A stretch of DNA of 64,000 nt, from positions 226,084-290,083 of the forward strand of contig JAILZT010000001.1 in assembly GCA_023512345.1 (NCBI GenBank). The letters run 5' to 3'. This document shows positions 16,735 to 24,747 of this stretch, piece after piece. Origin of the DNA: Paenibacillus sp. (lineage in GTDB: Bacteria; Bacillota; Bacilli; Paenibacillales; Paenibacillaceae). How positions within the stretch are numbered: position 1 is the first letter of the stretch; every line of letters starts with the position of its first letter. The notes under the pieces are model-generated. The model saw only the letters and a program-made list of their open reading frames with translations, ran no database searches and had not been told where the DNA came from. The position numbers and the translations under genes are program-made.

Positions 16735-17829
16735 ATGAATACAGCTCTTAAAAGCCTGGATCAAGGAATGGCAGAGAAGAATCTAGACGCTCTGCTTGTG
16801 ACAGATCCCAAGCATGTTTATTATTTAACCGGCTTTGCCTGTAACCCGCATGAACGTTTTCTAGGTTTACTGCTCGTTCGTGGAGAGGAGCCGGTATTAA
16901 TCGTTCCAGCATTGGATGCAGAGGCTGCTCAAGCGGCTTCTTCCGTTTCAACGATTCTGACACACAGTGATACGGATAATCCATACGACCTTCTGTCCAA
17001 ACAACTTAGCTCCATGAAGCTAGGTTCGCTCGGCATCGAGAAAGAGCATTTCTCCGTTGCCCGTTACGAGCTGCTAACTTCAGCGGTAGCGGTGGATCAC
17101 ATCAGCGACATTGGTCCCCTGCTGCGTACTATGCGAGCCAAGAAAACACCTGAGGAAGTAAGCAGAATGAAGCATGCCGCCGAGCTGGTGGAGGAAGTTC
17201 TACGCCGTGGCTTGGAGCATGTAAAGACGGGTGTGAGTGAAATCGAGCTGGTCGCTGAGCTGGAATATCTGATGAAAAAGGTAGGTGCCTCCGGCCCTTC
17301 CTTCGACACTATGGTTCTCTCCGGCCCCAACACGGCACTGCCCCACGGCGTACCGGGCAGCCGCGTGATACAACCGGGTGATTTCATCATGTTCGACCTT
17401 GGTGTATATGCCGCAGGTTATGCTTCCGATATTACCCGAACCTTTGCCGTTGAAGATGCGGACAGCAAGCTGGTCACTATCTATAATACCGTGTTGGCTG
17501 CGAATGAAGCAGGTATTGCAGCGTCCATATCAGGTGCCACTTTCGGCTCTGTGGATCGGGCAGCACGAGAAGTTATTGATGCTGCAGGGTTCGGCCCTTA
17601 CTTCATGCACCGTGTCGGCCACGGACTGGGAATGGATACCCACGAGTACCCTTCACTTCATGGCTTGAACGAGGACATTATCGAGAAGGGCAATGTGTTC
17701 ACAGTTGAACCGGGCATCTATGTACCGGGACTTGGCGGGGTTCGGATCGAAGACGATATTCTTGTAACCGAAGATGGACCGCAAACACTTACTAGCTTCC
17801 CCAAAGAATTAACAATACTTCATCTGTAA
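16735..17829 (+). CDS. M24-family Xaa-Pro peptidase
   Basis: 364-residue cytoplasmic dinuclear metallopeptidase (Xaa-Pro dipeptidase/aminopeptidase P type, like B. subtilis YqhT/YkvY). An N-terminal creatinase-like domain (LLVTDPKHVYYLTGF...) precedes the pita-bread domain. Metal ligands: Asp in IMFDLGVY, Asp in SDITRTF, His in HRVGHGLGMDTHEYP, Glu in TVEPGIYVPG and Glu in RIEDDILV. It frees proline-containing dipeptides. The start is set to ATG 16735; an upstream in-frame GTG at 16708 overlaps the purine-rich site GGAGGAGAAAGGGG. Followed by a strong terminator. Confidence 0.9.
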   Translation: MNTALKSLDQGMAEKNLDALLVTDPKHVYYLTGFACNPHERFLGLLLVRGEEPVLIVPALDAEAAQAASSVSTILTHSDTDNPYDLLSKQLSSMKLGSLGIEKEHFSVARYELLTSAVAVDHISDIGPLLRTMRAKKTPEEVSRMKHAAELVEEVLRRGLEHVKTGVSEIELVAELEYLMKKVGASGPSFDTMVLSGPNTALPHGVPGSRVIQPGDFIMFDLGVYAAGYASDITRTFAVEDADSKLVTIYNTVLAANEAGIAASISGATFGSVDRAAREVIDAAGFGPYFMHRVGHGLGMDTHEYPSLHGLNEDIIEKGNVFTVEPGIYVPGLGGVRIEDDILVTEDGPQTLTSFPKELTILHL

Positions 17830-17906
17830 TAAATCATAGCGTTCGTTCGAGTAGAAAGGGTGAATTCTCTATTAGGGACGACGGCACTCTTCTCGGAGAA
17901 ATTATT

Positions 17907-17945
17907 AACGGCAGATCAAGGGATTCTCTTGATCTGCCGTTTTTT
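17907..17945 (+). terminator. Strong intrinsic terminator after M24 peptidase
   Basis: A perfect 14-bp stem, AACGGCAGATCAAG with CTTGATCTGCCGTT, 7-nt loop, followed by TTTTT. Confidence 0.92.
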
Positions 17946-18150
17946 AGTTCTACCTATGATCTATCTTGTAGGTGACAAGTTCAACTATAAAAAAAGCATA
18001 ATTGTCGAAAATGCTTACTTAACATGTAATATTTTTGTCGTAAAACAGAAAAAAATCACAAAAATACAATCTTTTTCTGAAATTTTCCATCATATTAATA
18101 CATTTTCTCTATTCAACCGCGGGTTAATTCTATAGAATAGTTATCAATCG

Positions 18151-18166
18151 TGTCATTGTAATGACA
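18151..18166. promoter_or_regulatory. Operator-like inverted repeat before mcp
   Basis: TGTCATT and AATGACA, a perfect 7-bp inverted repeat with a 2-bp centre, 37 bp upstream of the receptor ATG. The binding protein is unknown. Confidence 0.35.
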
Positions 18167-18203
18167 TCGGCAAATGCACCGCTACAGAAAAGGAGAGAAT
18201 ATT

Positions 18204-19889
18204 ATGTTTCGGATCAGACATTCCATAAGTGGAAGGTTTACACGTTTATTGTTTATTGTACTTTTGCTCACATCGCTTTTATTAAGTATTAGTTTTTATT
18301 TTATATCCATCGGTACATTTGATAATTACGTCGTGCCGCAAATCGAAAAGCTGCTGACATCCTCATCGCAAGATATCAATAAGAATCTCAATACTACATA
18401 TGCTCAACAAGCCAGTCAAGATAACGAGCAAGCATTGATGAATGTCGAGTTTTATTTTCAGGACAAGAAAAAACAATACGATCTAGAAACTATCTTTCTC
18501 GCTGATTTGAAAGAAGGCAAAGCAACGATTGTCACCGCAGACCACGGAGCAACGTTAAAGGCTAAGGAATCTATTAAAGTCCTGCCTGCAATGGAGCAAG
18601 CATCCAAAGGTAAAAACGGGCTAAGTGAAATTTATATGGATAGCCATGGCATACATAAAACATTGTTTACAGGAATACCAGGCAGTACCCTCGTAGTTGG
18701 CGTAAGTGCCGATGTAAGCTTTATTAAGGAAGAAATGAACAGTATTCTCTGGACAAGTGCAGGCATCACGCTGCTGTCGATGATCATAGGCCTCTCCGCT
18801 GCCATGTTCATGACCCGACGGATTACCAAACCATTAACCCAGCTCGCTTCTTACAGTAATAAGTTGGCAGAGGGAGACTTCACCCAGCAATTGACGATCA
18901 AGGGGAAAGATGAGGTTGGACAGCTGTCGGAAAGCTTCCAGGCCATGACCCAGCACCTGAAAGGAATGATCGGGCACGTTCTGAATACCTCCGAAACTGT
19001 AGTATCCGACTCTAATGATTTGAAGGAACGTGTAGATATCCTGAACGATATGGCTGACCGTTCTTCTGTATCCGTAGAAGAGATAGGCCAGGGAAGTCGA
19101 GCGATCGCAGATAGCGCACTTGATAATTCACGTGCTATGGAAGAGATTAACGTAGGTGTTCAACATATTGCTTCTGCTGCAGGAGAAGTCACAGAGCAAA
19201 TTAATGAAGCCTCCGCTGAAGCGGAAGGCGGCAATGAAATTGCCCAAAGTGCGGTAATACAAATGCGTCAAGTCGAGCTGGCATCCGAACAAAGCGTGGC
19301 ACAATTTCAGGTTATGAACGAGCGCTCACTGAAGATTGGCGAGGTTGTTCAGGGTATTACAGAAATTACAAAACAGATTCAAATGCTGTCACTTAATGCT
19401 TCCATAGAAGCCGCACGTGCTGGGGAACATGGCCGTGGATTTGCAGTTGTCGCTGGAGAAGTTCGCAAGCTGTCTGAGCAGTCTCGCCATGCTACCGAAC
19501 AAATCCGTGATTTCCTGCTGGGACTCCAAGAAGATATGGACCGATCCGCTATAGAAATGAACCACCTGAACTCTGAGGTTGCTTCCGGGGTCGGTAAAGT
19601 AAGAGAAGCAGGCAATGCCTTCAACCATCTGCTGACCCTCATTCACAGCATTAGCAACAGTGTTCAATCCGTATCGGCAGCAACTCAGGAAATATCCGCA
19701 GGTACAGAAGAGGTTAGTGCCTCCGTGGAAGAGACTGCCCAAATCACCGCCAAATCTGAAGCGAGTGCCGGGACTCTATCTGAGAACTACGCACGTCAGC
19801 AGGCTGAACTGGAAGGTCATGCGCTAACTGTAGATCATCTGCATGAACAAGCTGTTAAGCTTCAGGAAGCCGTGTTGAAGTTTAAAATT
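18204..19889 (+). CDS. Methyl-accepting chemotaxis protein
   Basis: Membrane chemoreceptor, about 562 residues. TM1 is at about residues 10-33 (LLFIVLLLTSLLLSISFYF), then an extracellular sensor of about 140 residues, TM2 (ILWTSAGITLLSMIIGLSAAM), a HAMP linker (TRRITKPLTQLASYSNKLAEG) and a long coiled-coil signalling domain whose conserved hairpin tip is IQMLSLNASIEAARAGEHG, the CheA/CheW contact. The ligand cannot be predicted. ATG 18204 has AAAGGAGAG upstream; the longer frame from 18174 is not supported. A bidirectional terminator separates it from cobQ. The stop codon ends at 19892. Confidence 0.93.
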
Positions 19890-19907
19890 TAACGCAATTT
19901 AAGATAT

Positions 19908-19960
19908 AAAAAGGGCTATTTCTCAAGTTCTGAATCAGACCTTGAAATAGCCCTTTTTTT
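19908..19960. terminator. Bidirectional terminator between mcp and cobQ
   Basis: AAAAGGGCTATTTC pairs with GAAATAGCCCTTTT, with an inner TCAAG/CTTGA stem, then a T8 run on the plus strand and A-rich on the other side. Confidence 0.88.
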
Positions 19961-19987
19961 TGTGTACAATCCGATTGTTCACCTAGA

Positions 19988-21577
19988 TTAAAGCCCCATA
20001 ATTTCATATATTTTTGACATATTCAGACTCTGCCTCGTTGCGTCAGCCAACCGATCAAATTGCTCCTCACGAAGTTCCGCAGCCGAGAAGGTCTTTCCTA
20101 GAATCTCCAGACCCTTTGCAGCCCTTATTCCGTCAAGCCAAGCTCTTCTCAGCTCATCGTTATGGAACAGACCGTGCATATAAGTCCCCCATACTTGGCC
20201 ATCCAGTGTTCCCCAACCTTCCGGTACTGTTCGCTCTTCCGAATCTATTAATGTGAACAGTGTTCGTACCGATGAAGGATCATGGTTCGTCGTCGTGCCC
20301 ATATGAATCTCATAACCCTCAACAGGCCATTCCATAGGATTACATCCGACAGCAGCAACTTGCAGCTTAAGGGGATGCTCCAAGGCAAGGCTTCCACGAA
20401 CACGGACAGTTGTTTTTTGCTGCAGAAAAACCGTCGACAGAGGTAAATAACCCAATCCTTCACTTTCACCCGGCTCCACACTCTCTACTGCATAGGGATC
20501 CAACAGCTTACCGCCTAACATCTGGTAGCCTCCGCAAATCCCGACAAGCTGATGGGTTCCACTGCGCAGCGCGTAGGAAATCGCAGCCGGAAAGCCCTGC
20601 TCCCTTAGAAAATTAAGATCAGCGGCTGTATTTTTGGTACCCGGTAAAAGAATTACATCAGGTGTACCCAGCTCCTCGGCCCGAGTCACATAACGTACAA
20701 CCGTATCTGGTTCATCTTCAAGCGGGTCGAAGTCGGTGAAATTAGATATTCTGGGGTAACGGATCACTGCAATATCCAGATCTTTTCCGTTATCCTCCCT
20801 CTTACGCCCGGATGTCCCTTCGAGTACAACGGAATCTTCTGCCTCAATGCGAAGCTCCGGCAAATAAGGGAGGACTCCCAGTACTGGAATTCCAGTACGC
20901 TGCTCCAGCCAATCAAGCCCCGACTGCAGCAGCGATAAATCACCCCGAAATTTATTGATAATAAAGCCTTTGACACGTTCCCGTTCATGCGGCTCCAAAA
21001 GTTCAAGTGTGCCCACCAAAAAAGCAAATACGCCTCCACGGTCTATATCGGCAATCAGCAGGACTGGCGCATCCGCCCACCCCGCTAAATTCATGTTAAC
21101 GATATCCCGATCCTTAAGATTAATCTCGGCAGGGCTGCCAGCCCCCTCAATAAGAACCACGTCGTAAGTCTCCCGCAGCCGACCCAAAGCCTCCAACACA
21201 GTGTTTTTGGCTTCCGGCAGAAATTTATCGCGATAATCCTTCGCACTAAGTGTCGAATAGGGTACCCCATGCACGACGATCTGCGCACTCATTGCGCCCG
21301 AAGGCTTCAGCAGAATAGGATTCATATCACTGGTGGCTGTTATCCCTACTGCCTCAGCCTGCATGCCTTGGGCACGCCCGATTTCTTTGCCATCTGCCGT
21401 AACGTAGGAGTTGAGTGCCATATTTTGTGATTTGAAGGGAGCGACCCGATATCCGTCCTGCTTCAGGATCCGCCCCAAGGCGGCAGTGATCAAGCTTTTG
21501 CCGACATCGGAAGCCGTACCCTGCATCATCAATACAGCTGCAGGTGTTTTCTCTCGTGAAGCTCTATTTCTAGACAA
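19988..21577 (-). CDS. cobQ: Cobyric acid synthase
   Basis: ATP- and glutamine-dependent amidation of four side chains of adenosylcobyrinic a,c-diamide to give adenosylcobyric acid (CbiP/CobQ). N-terminal dethiobiotin-synthase-like domain with P-loop GTASDVGKSLITAALGR and FKSQNMALNS; C-terminal class I amidotransferase domain with nucleophile Cys in VGICGGYQMLGG and the catalytic His in TYMHGLFHN. 529 residues, normal length. TTG start with AGGA upstream. Last gene of the cobT-cobU-cobS-cobQ operon, 27 nt after cobS. It implies that corrin precursors come from a ring-synthesis operon elsewhere or from uptake. Confidence 0.95.
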   Translation of the reverse strand: MSRNRASREKTPAAVLMMQGTASDVGKSLITAALGRILKQDGYRVAPFKSQNMALNSYVTADGKEIGRAQGMQAEAVGITATSDMNPILLKPSGAMSAQIVVHGVPYSTLSAKDYRDKFLPEAKNTVLEALGRLRETYDVVLIEGAGSPAEINLKDRDIVNMNLAGWADAPVLLIADIDRGGVFAFLVGTLELLEPHERERVKGFIINKFRGDLSLLQSGLDWLEQRTGIPVLGVLPYLPELRIEAEDSVVLEGTSGRKREDNGKDLDIAVIRYPRISNFTDFDPLEDEPDTVVRYVTRAEELGTPDVILLPGTKNTAADLNFLREQGFPAAISYALRSGTHQLVGICGGYQMLGGKLLDPYAVESVEPGESEGLGYLPLSTVFLQQKTTVRVRGSLALEHPLKLQVAAVGCNPMEWPVEGYEIHMGTTTNHDPSSVRTLFTLIDSEERTVPEGWGTLDGQVWGTYMHGLFHNDELRRAWLDGIRAAKGLEILGKTFSAAELREEQFDRLADATRQSLNMSKIYEIMGL

Positions 21578-21604
21578 GCTTATTCCTCACTTTCTCCCGT
21601 GCAA

Positions 21605-22417
21605 TTACATGAGATTATGCTGCAGCAGCACGAGCAATAGCAGTAATGCTGCTTCCAGCAGCTCGTTCAGCGCGCCATATATGTCGCCGGTGAGCCCGCC
21701 GAGCCGGCTGCTGATTCGGCGCGCAGCCAGGGTGCCGCAAATCCACGCGGCACCCGGAAGCAGCAGCACGGCCGCCAACTGGAGCGGCCATGCTGCTGTG
21801 CCCTCGCCGAGCGCTGGCAGCGCGCCGGCGGCAAGCGAGAGCAGCGCGGCGCTGAGAAGCGCGCGCCGCTCGAGCAAGGGCGGCATGCCGGCGAAGCTGC
21901 CGGCCAGCCCTTCCCCGGCGCGAGCGAGCGGCCAGCGGCTCATCGCGCGCACCATGAACCAGCGGCTCCAGATCAACGGGAGCAGCAGCAGGGGCAGCTC
22001 AAACAATGAGCTGCCTTCCAGTAGGGCGGCCAGCAGCGATGCCTTGAGCATTAGCAGCAGCACACAGGCCAGTACCCCCATTGCTCCCACGCGGCTGTCC
22101 TTCATAATCTCCAGCATACGCTCACGCGGACGGTAGCTGAGCAGCGCATCGGCACTGTCCATCCAACCGTCCAGGTGCAGTCCACCGGTTAGGCCTACCC
22201 ATAAAATAAGGGTAATCACTGCAGCTGGCAAAGGCGGTAACAAAAGCGTAGCGGCAGCAGCGCATAATGCCGTACATAAACCGATCGCTGCACCCACCAG
22301 TGGATAATAAACAACACTGCGTTTTAGCAGCTCAGGAGAGAATCCCGGCTGGCTCTTTACCGGAAAACGTGACAAAAACTGAAAAGCCGCCCCGGCGGCG
22401 TCTCTCCGCTCACTCAT
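21605..22417 (-). CDS. cobS: Adenosylcobinamide-GDP ribazoletransferase (cobalamin synthase)
   Basis: Polytopic membrane enzyme that joins AdoCbi-GDP with alpha-ribazole (phosphate). The family start is visible (AAGAAFQFLSRFPV-type: AFQFLSRFPVKSQPGFSPELL), together with WVGLTGGLHLDGWMDSADALLS, the metal-binding DGWMDSADA block, and KDSRVGAMGVLACVLLLMLK. 270 residues with 6-7 membrane segments rich in Leu and Ala. ATG overlaps the cobU stop by 4 nt. The middle of the gene (about 21660-22000) is far richer in G+C than the surroundings, an unusual local composition. Confidence 0.94.
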   Translation of the reverse strand: MSERRDAAGAAFQFLSRFPVKSQPGFSPELLKRSVVYYPLVGAAIGLCTALCAAAATLLLPPLPAAVITLILWVGLTGGLHLDGWMDSADALLSYRPRERMLEIMKDSRVGAMGVLACVLLLMLKASLLAALLEGSSLFELPLLLLPLIWSRWFMVRAMSRWPLARAGEGLAGSFAGMPPLLERRALLSAALLSLAAGALPALGEGTAAWPLQLAAVLLLPGAAWICGTLAARRISSRLGGLTGDIYGALNELLEAALLLLLVLLQHNLM

Positions 22418-22962
22418 AATATATACTCTCTAGTCTTTAATTCTATCGGAATGCCCGCTGTAACCAAGAATACCTGATTGCATTGACGTGCAAGGCGTTG
22501 ATTCATACGTCCAGCCAGATCTCGGTAGAGGCGGCCCAGTGAATACTCGGGTACGATTCCGTTCCCAACCTCATTAGTAACCATAATCAAATTCCCGTTA
22601 AAGGACATCACACTCTGTTCAAGAAGGCTAATCTCCCGCTCTATAATCTCTTGTCTATTCTTATCTTTTTCCACAGACAAAAGAAGATTAGAGAGCCATA
22701 GGGTAAGACAATCCACAAGGACCGTCCTCCCCCCTGAAAGGCCATCCAAAAGACTTGCTAAATGAAGCGGCTCCTCAATCGTCTCCCAAGAATAATCCGA
22801 TTCGGAACGCTGCAGTTGGTGCAGTGCAATCCGTTCCTCCATCTCCTGATCAAAGGCTTGGCCCGTCGCGATGTATACGGCCCGAGCCGCTAAGGTCATC
22901 GTCAGCTTCTCAGCGAAGGTGCTCTTGCCGCTGCGTGCACCTCCCGTTATTAGAATACTCAT
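22414..22962 (-). CDS. cobU: Bifunctional adenosylcobinamide kinase / guanylyltransferase
   Basis: Phosphorylates adenosylcobinamide and then transfers GMP to give AdoCbi-GDP. P-loop GGARSGKSTFAEKL (residues 7-20); the HQLQR segment would carry the guanylylated histidine (ALHQLQRSES); family block VTNEVGNGIVPEYSLGR and C-terminal RLARQCNQVFLVTAGIPIELK. 182 residues. The ATG overlaps the cobT stop by 4 nt and its own stop overlaps the cobS start, so the three genes are translationally coupled. Confidence 0.94.
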   Translation of the reverse strand: MSILITGGARSGKSTFAEKLTMTLAARAVYIATGQAFDQEMEERIALHQLQRSESDYSWETIEEPLHLASLLDGLSGGRTVLVDCLTLWLSNLLLSVEKDKNRQEIIEREISLLEQSVMSFNGNLIMVTNEVGNGIVPEYSLGRLYRDLAGRMNQRLARQCNQVFLVTAGIPIELKTREYIL

Positions 22963-24026
22963 TTACTGTCCTTCTCTGCCGCGGATACCCCCGCGCTTTC
23001 GAAGGTCGCCATCTCGTTCATAATATGGGAGACCGCATCGATCAGATGAAGAGATAGTACCCCACCTGTACCCTCACCCAGCCGTAATCCCAAATCCAGC
23101 AGTGGTTCAAGTCCTAACCGCTGCAGCATCAATCGGTGTCCTTGTTCCCCCGAGACATGGGATGCAATCATATAGCTGGCAGATTCCGGTGCTAACGCCC
23201 GCGCCACTAAAGCTGCTGCACTTGAAATGAAACCGTCAATTACAACGGGTACACGGTTGGCTGCGGCACCTAGAATTATACCCGCCAAGCCTGCGATCTC
23301 CAGACCTCCCACCTTGGACAAAACATCCAAAGGGTCAGTTGCATTTGGCTGATTTGTATGTAACGCTTGCTCAACAACTCTAACTTTATTACGAAGCTGT
23401 GCATCATCGATACCAGTTCCTCTTCCCACAGCCAACTCCGGGGATATATCCTCAAACGCACATAAAATTGCTGCGCTTGCTGTTGTGTTACCAATACCCA
23501 TCTCCCCTGTGATGAACAGTTCAGTTCCATCCTGCACAGCATCCTGAACTACCTTTACTCCAATCAAAAGAGCTTGAAGCGCTTCGTCCCTGCTCATCGC
23601 CGGTCCAACCGCCATATTATCTGTGCCCATTCGTACCTTTCGTGCAATAAGATCCGGATGACTTAATTCGCCGTTGATACCGACATCAACAAACTTTACC
23701 TCGGCGTTACCTTGACGGGCCAATACATTCACAGCGGCTCCGCCGGTCAGAAAATTATGGGCCATCTGCAGCGTCACCTCTTGAGGGAATGCACTTACTC
23801 CCTCACAACAGACACCATGATCAGCAGCCATTACAACAACTGTCCGCTTCTTATACGATGGATTTTCTATAGCAGAAATACCTGCAAGCCTAACAGCTAG
23901 GGTTTCCAGACGTCCCAAACTTCCCGGTGGTTTAGTAAGGTTGTTAAGTCGGTTAACCGCTCCAAGAACAGATTTCTCATCGGGGGCCTCAATACGGCCT
24001 ATTACTTCATTCATAGCTGACAGCAT
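22959..24026 (-). CDS. cobT: Nicotinate-nucleotide--dimethylbenzimidazole phosphoribosyltransferase
   Basis: Activates the lower ligand base: makes alpha-ribazole 5'-phosphate from NaMN and a benzimidazole. Motifs: LTKPPGSLGRLETLA near residue 30, MAADHGVCCEGVSAFPQEVT, GEMGIGNTTASAAI, and a C-terminal GEGTGGVLSLHLIDA carrying the catalytic Glu. 355 residues, standard. ATG with AGGAGG 8 nt upstream. First gene of the second B12 operon, preceded by a leader containing a terminator-like hairpin. Confidence 0.95.
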   Translation of the reverse strand: MLSAMNEVIGRIEAPDEKSVLGAVNRLNNLTKPPGSLGRLETLAVRLAGISAIENPSYKKRTVVVMAADHGVCCEGVSAFPQEVTLQMAHNFLTGGAAVNVLARQGNAEVKFVDVGINGELSHPDLIARKVRMGTDNMAVGPAMSRDEALQALLIGVKVVQDAVQDGTELFITGEMGIGNTTASAAILCAFEDISPELAVGRGTGIDDAQLRNKVRVVEQALHTNQPNATDPLDVLSKVGGLEIAGLAGIILGAAANRVPVVIDGFISSAAALVARALAPESASYMIASHVSGEQGHRLMLQRLGLEPLLDLGLRLGEGTGGVLSLHLIDAVSHIMNEMATFESAGVSAAEKDSK

Positions 24027-24074
24027 AGCAATTCCTCCTGATTTAAATTAAATTTTCCTAACTCACCTGTCCAT

Positions 24075-24105
24075 AAAAAAATACCCCGCTCACAAAAGAG
24101 GGGGT
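24075..24105 (-). terminator. Terminator-like hairpin in the cobT leader (candidate attenuator)
   Basis: On the minus strand ACCCC-C-CTC pairs with GAG-C-GGGGT-type arms (ACCCC/GGGGT and CTC/GAG, one bulge) around TTTTGT, followed by ATTTTTTT. It lies about 75-105 nt after the predicted start site and 48 nt before cobT, so it would stop the operon's own transcript unless an alternative fold forms. A competing GGTG...CACC hairpin just upstream overlaps its first arm. Confidence 0.55.
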
Positions 24106-24186
24106 GCGCAAGCTGCATTCACCTTCCTTTATTGGAGCCGGAAGAGCAGCATTTTAAATGCCTTATTCCAGTTTCTTCTATAAAGG

Positions 24187-24215
24187 ATTATAGGTGAAAT
24201 GTATCCTTCTTACAA
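24187..24215 (-). promoter_or_regulatory. Candidate sigma-A promoter of the cobTUSQ operon
   Basis: Minus strand: TTGTAA, 17-nt spacer, TATAAT (perfect -10, 4/6 -35). It gives a leader of about 150 nt before cobT. Confidence 0.55.
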
Positions 24216-24277
24216 ATACAATTACTTCTCAGGAGATATAATCCGCTTACTGGTAAGGGGGAAAGATGGGTTTGATA

Positions 24278-24395
24278 GAGTTCGCTGTGTTGCTAGAGTG
24301 CGTGAGTTTGCTGAGTTCGTTGGGTTTGTTGGTTTTTTTGAGTTAGCTAGAGTCTGCTGGAGTTACAGAGTCTGCTAGATCGGCTGAGTTTGCTA
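24278..24395 (+). repeat. Degenerate tandem repeat of GAGTTNGCTR units
   Basis: About 12 imperfect head-to-tail copies of 8-10 nt, for example GAGTTCGCTG, GAGTTTGCT, GAGTTAGCTA, GAGTCTGCTG, GAGTCTGCTA and GAGTTTGCTA. The unit length drifts, so no long reading frame is maintained. It lies upstream of the cobT promoter. Confidence 0.6.
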
Positions 24396-24494
24396 TCCTA
24401 AAATTTATGGAGATACTATGTTTGAGTTTTCTTCTGGGAAGTTTATTCTTGCCTCTTCAAGAATCAAGTGAAGGTATCTTTCACTTGATAATAT

Positions 24495-24685
24495 AAATAG
24501 AGGGATTTCTTCCCTCTATTTGAGTCACTTGGGTCAATTATCGATAACTAGAGGGATTTCCTCCCTCTAATTTGGATACTTTGTCTCAAATAGACCTAAA
24601 TTGGCTAAATTAAAGGGATGATTTCCCTCTATATTTATAATTTTATACTTTTCTCACAAATTAGAGGGACTTTTTCCCTCTAATT
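24495..24685. repeat. Four-copy palindrome array, TAGAGGGA-N5-TCCCTCTA
   Basis: Copies at 24495-24521 (11-bp arms AAATAGAGGGA/TCCCTCTATTT), 24549-24569, 24611-24631 (one arm mismatch) and 24659-24685 (11-bp arms AATTAGAGGGA/TCCCTCTAATT). All have exactly 5-nt loops; centre-to-centre spacing is 51, 62 and 51 bp. The sequences between the copies are unrelated. REP-like or regulatory; no cas genes. Confidence 0.85.
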
Positions 24686-24747
24686 AAAAGGCGTAGTTGA
24701 TTCTTGGGGTGATAGAGAATATTTTCATTTCCAGCGTCCCCCACCCC

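Larger units (their letters stand above)
17830..18203 (+). other. Intergenic region between pepQ-like gene and chemotaxis receptor
   Basis: 374 bp without a gene. It contains the terminator at 17907-17945, a long AT-rich stretch (about 17960-18120), a TTCTATAGAA palindrome at 18129-18138 and the inverted repeat TGTCATT-GT-AATGACA at 18151-18166, which lies 38 bp before the receptor start and looks like an operator. Confidence 0.5.
24027..24747. other. 720-bp spacer upstream of cobT: promoter, leader hairpin and two repeat arrays
   Basis: No gene is visible. From left to right it holds the cobT leader with a terminator-like hairpin (24075-24105), a sigma-A-like promoter (24187-24215), a degenerate tandem array of about 9-nt GAGTTTGCT units (24278-24395), a hairpin with TCAAGTGAA/TTCACTTGA arms (24464-24488), and four palindromes of TAGAGGGA-N5-TCCCTCTA form (24495-24685). 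The sequence is AT-rich except in the degenerate array, which is G/T-biased on the plus strand. Confidence 0.7.

Noticed and set aside
17860..18135. 91-codon ORF between the M24 peptidase and mcp
   Set aside because: It runs through a strong terminator, has no good ribosome binding site and has AT-rich non-protein-like composition.
21411..22136. 241-codon Ser/Ala-rich plus-strand ORF across cobQ/cobS
   Set aside because: It is antisense to the GC-rich cobS; the Ser/Arg/Ala composition is a typical artefact of high GC.
24027..24200. Cobalamin riboswitch upstream of cobT
   Set aside because: The AGCCAGGAGACCTGCC-type B12 box and the GGTGnAAnTCC core are not found; only a loose GGAAGGTGAATGC resemblance. 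A new leader element is left as an open finding instead.
24495..24685. CRISPR-like array (four repeats spaced 51-62 bp)
   Set aside because: The repeats are self-palindromic and not identical, interval lengths vary, and no cas gene is present in the window. A hairpin element is a better fit.
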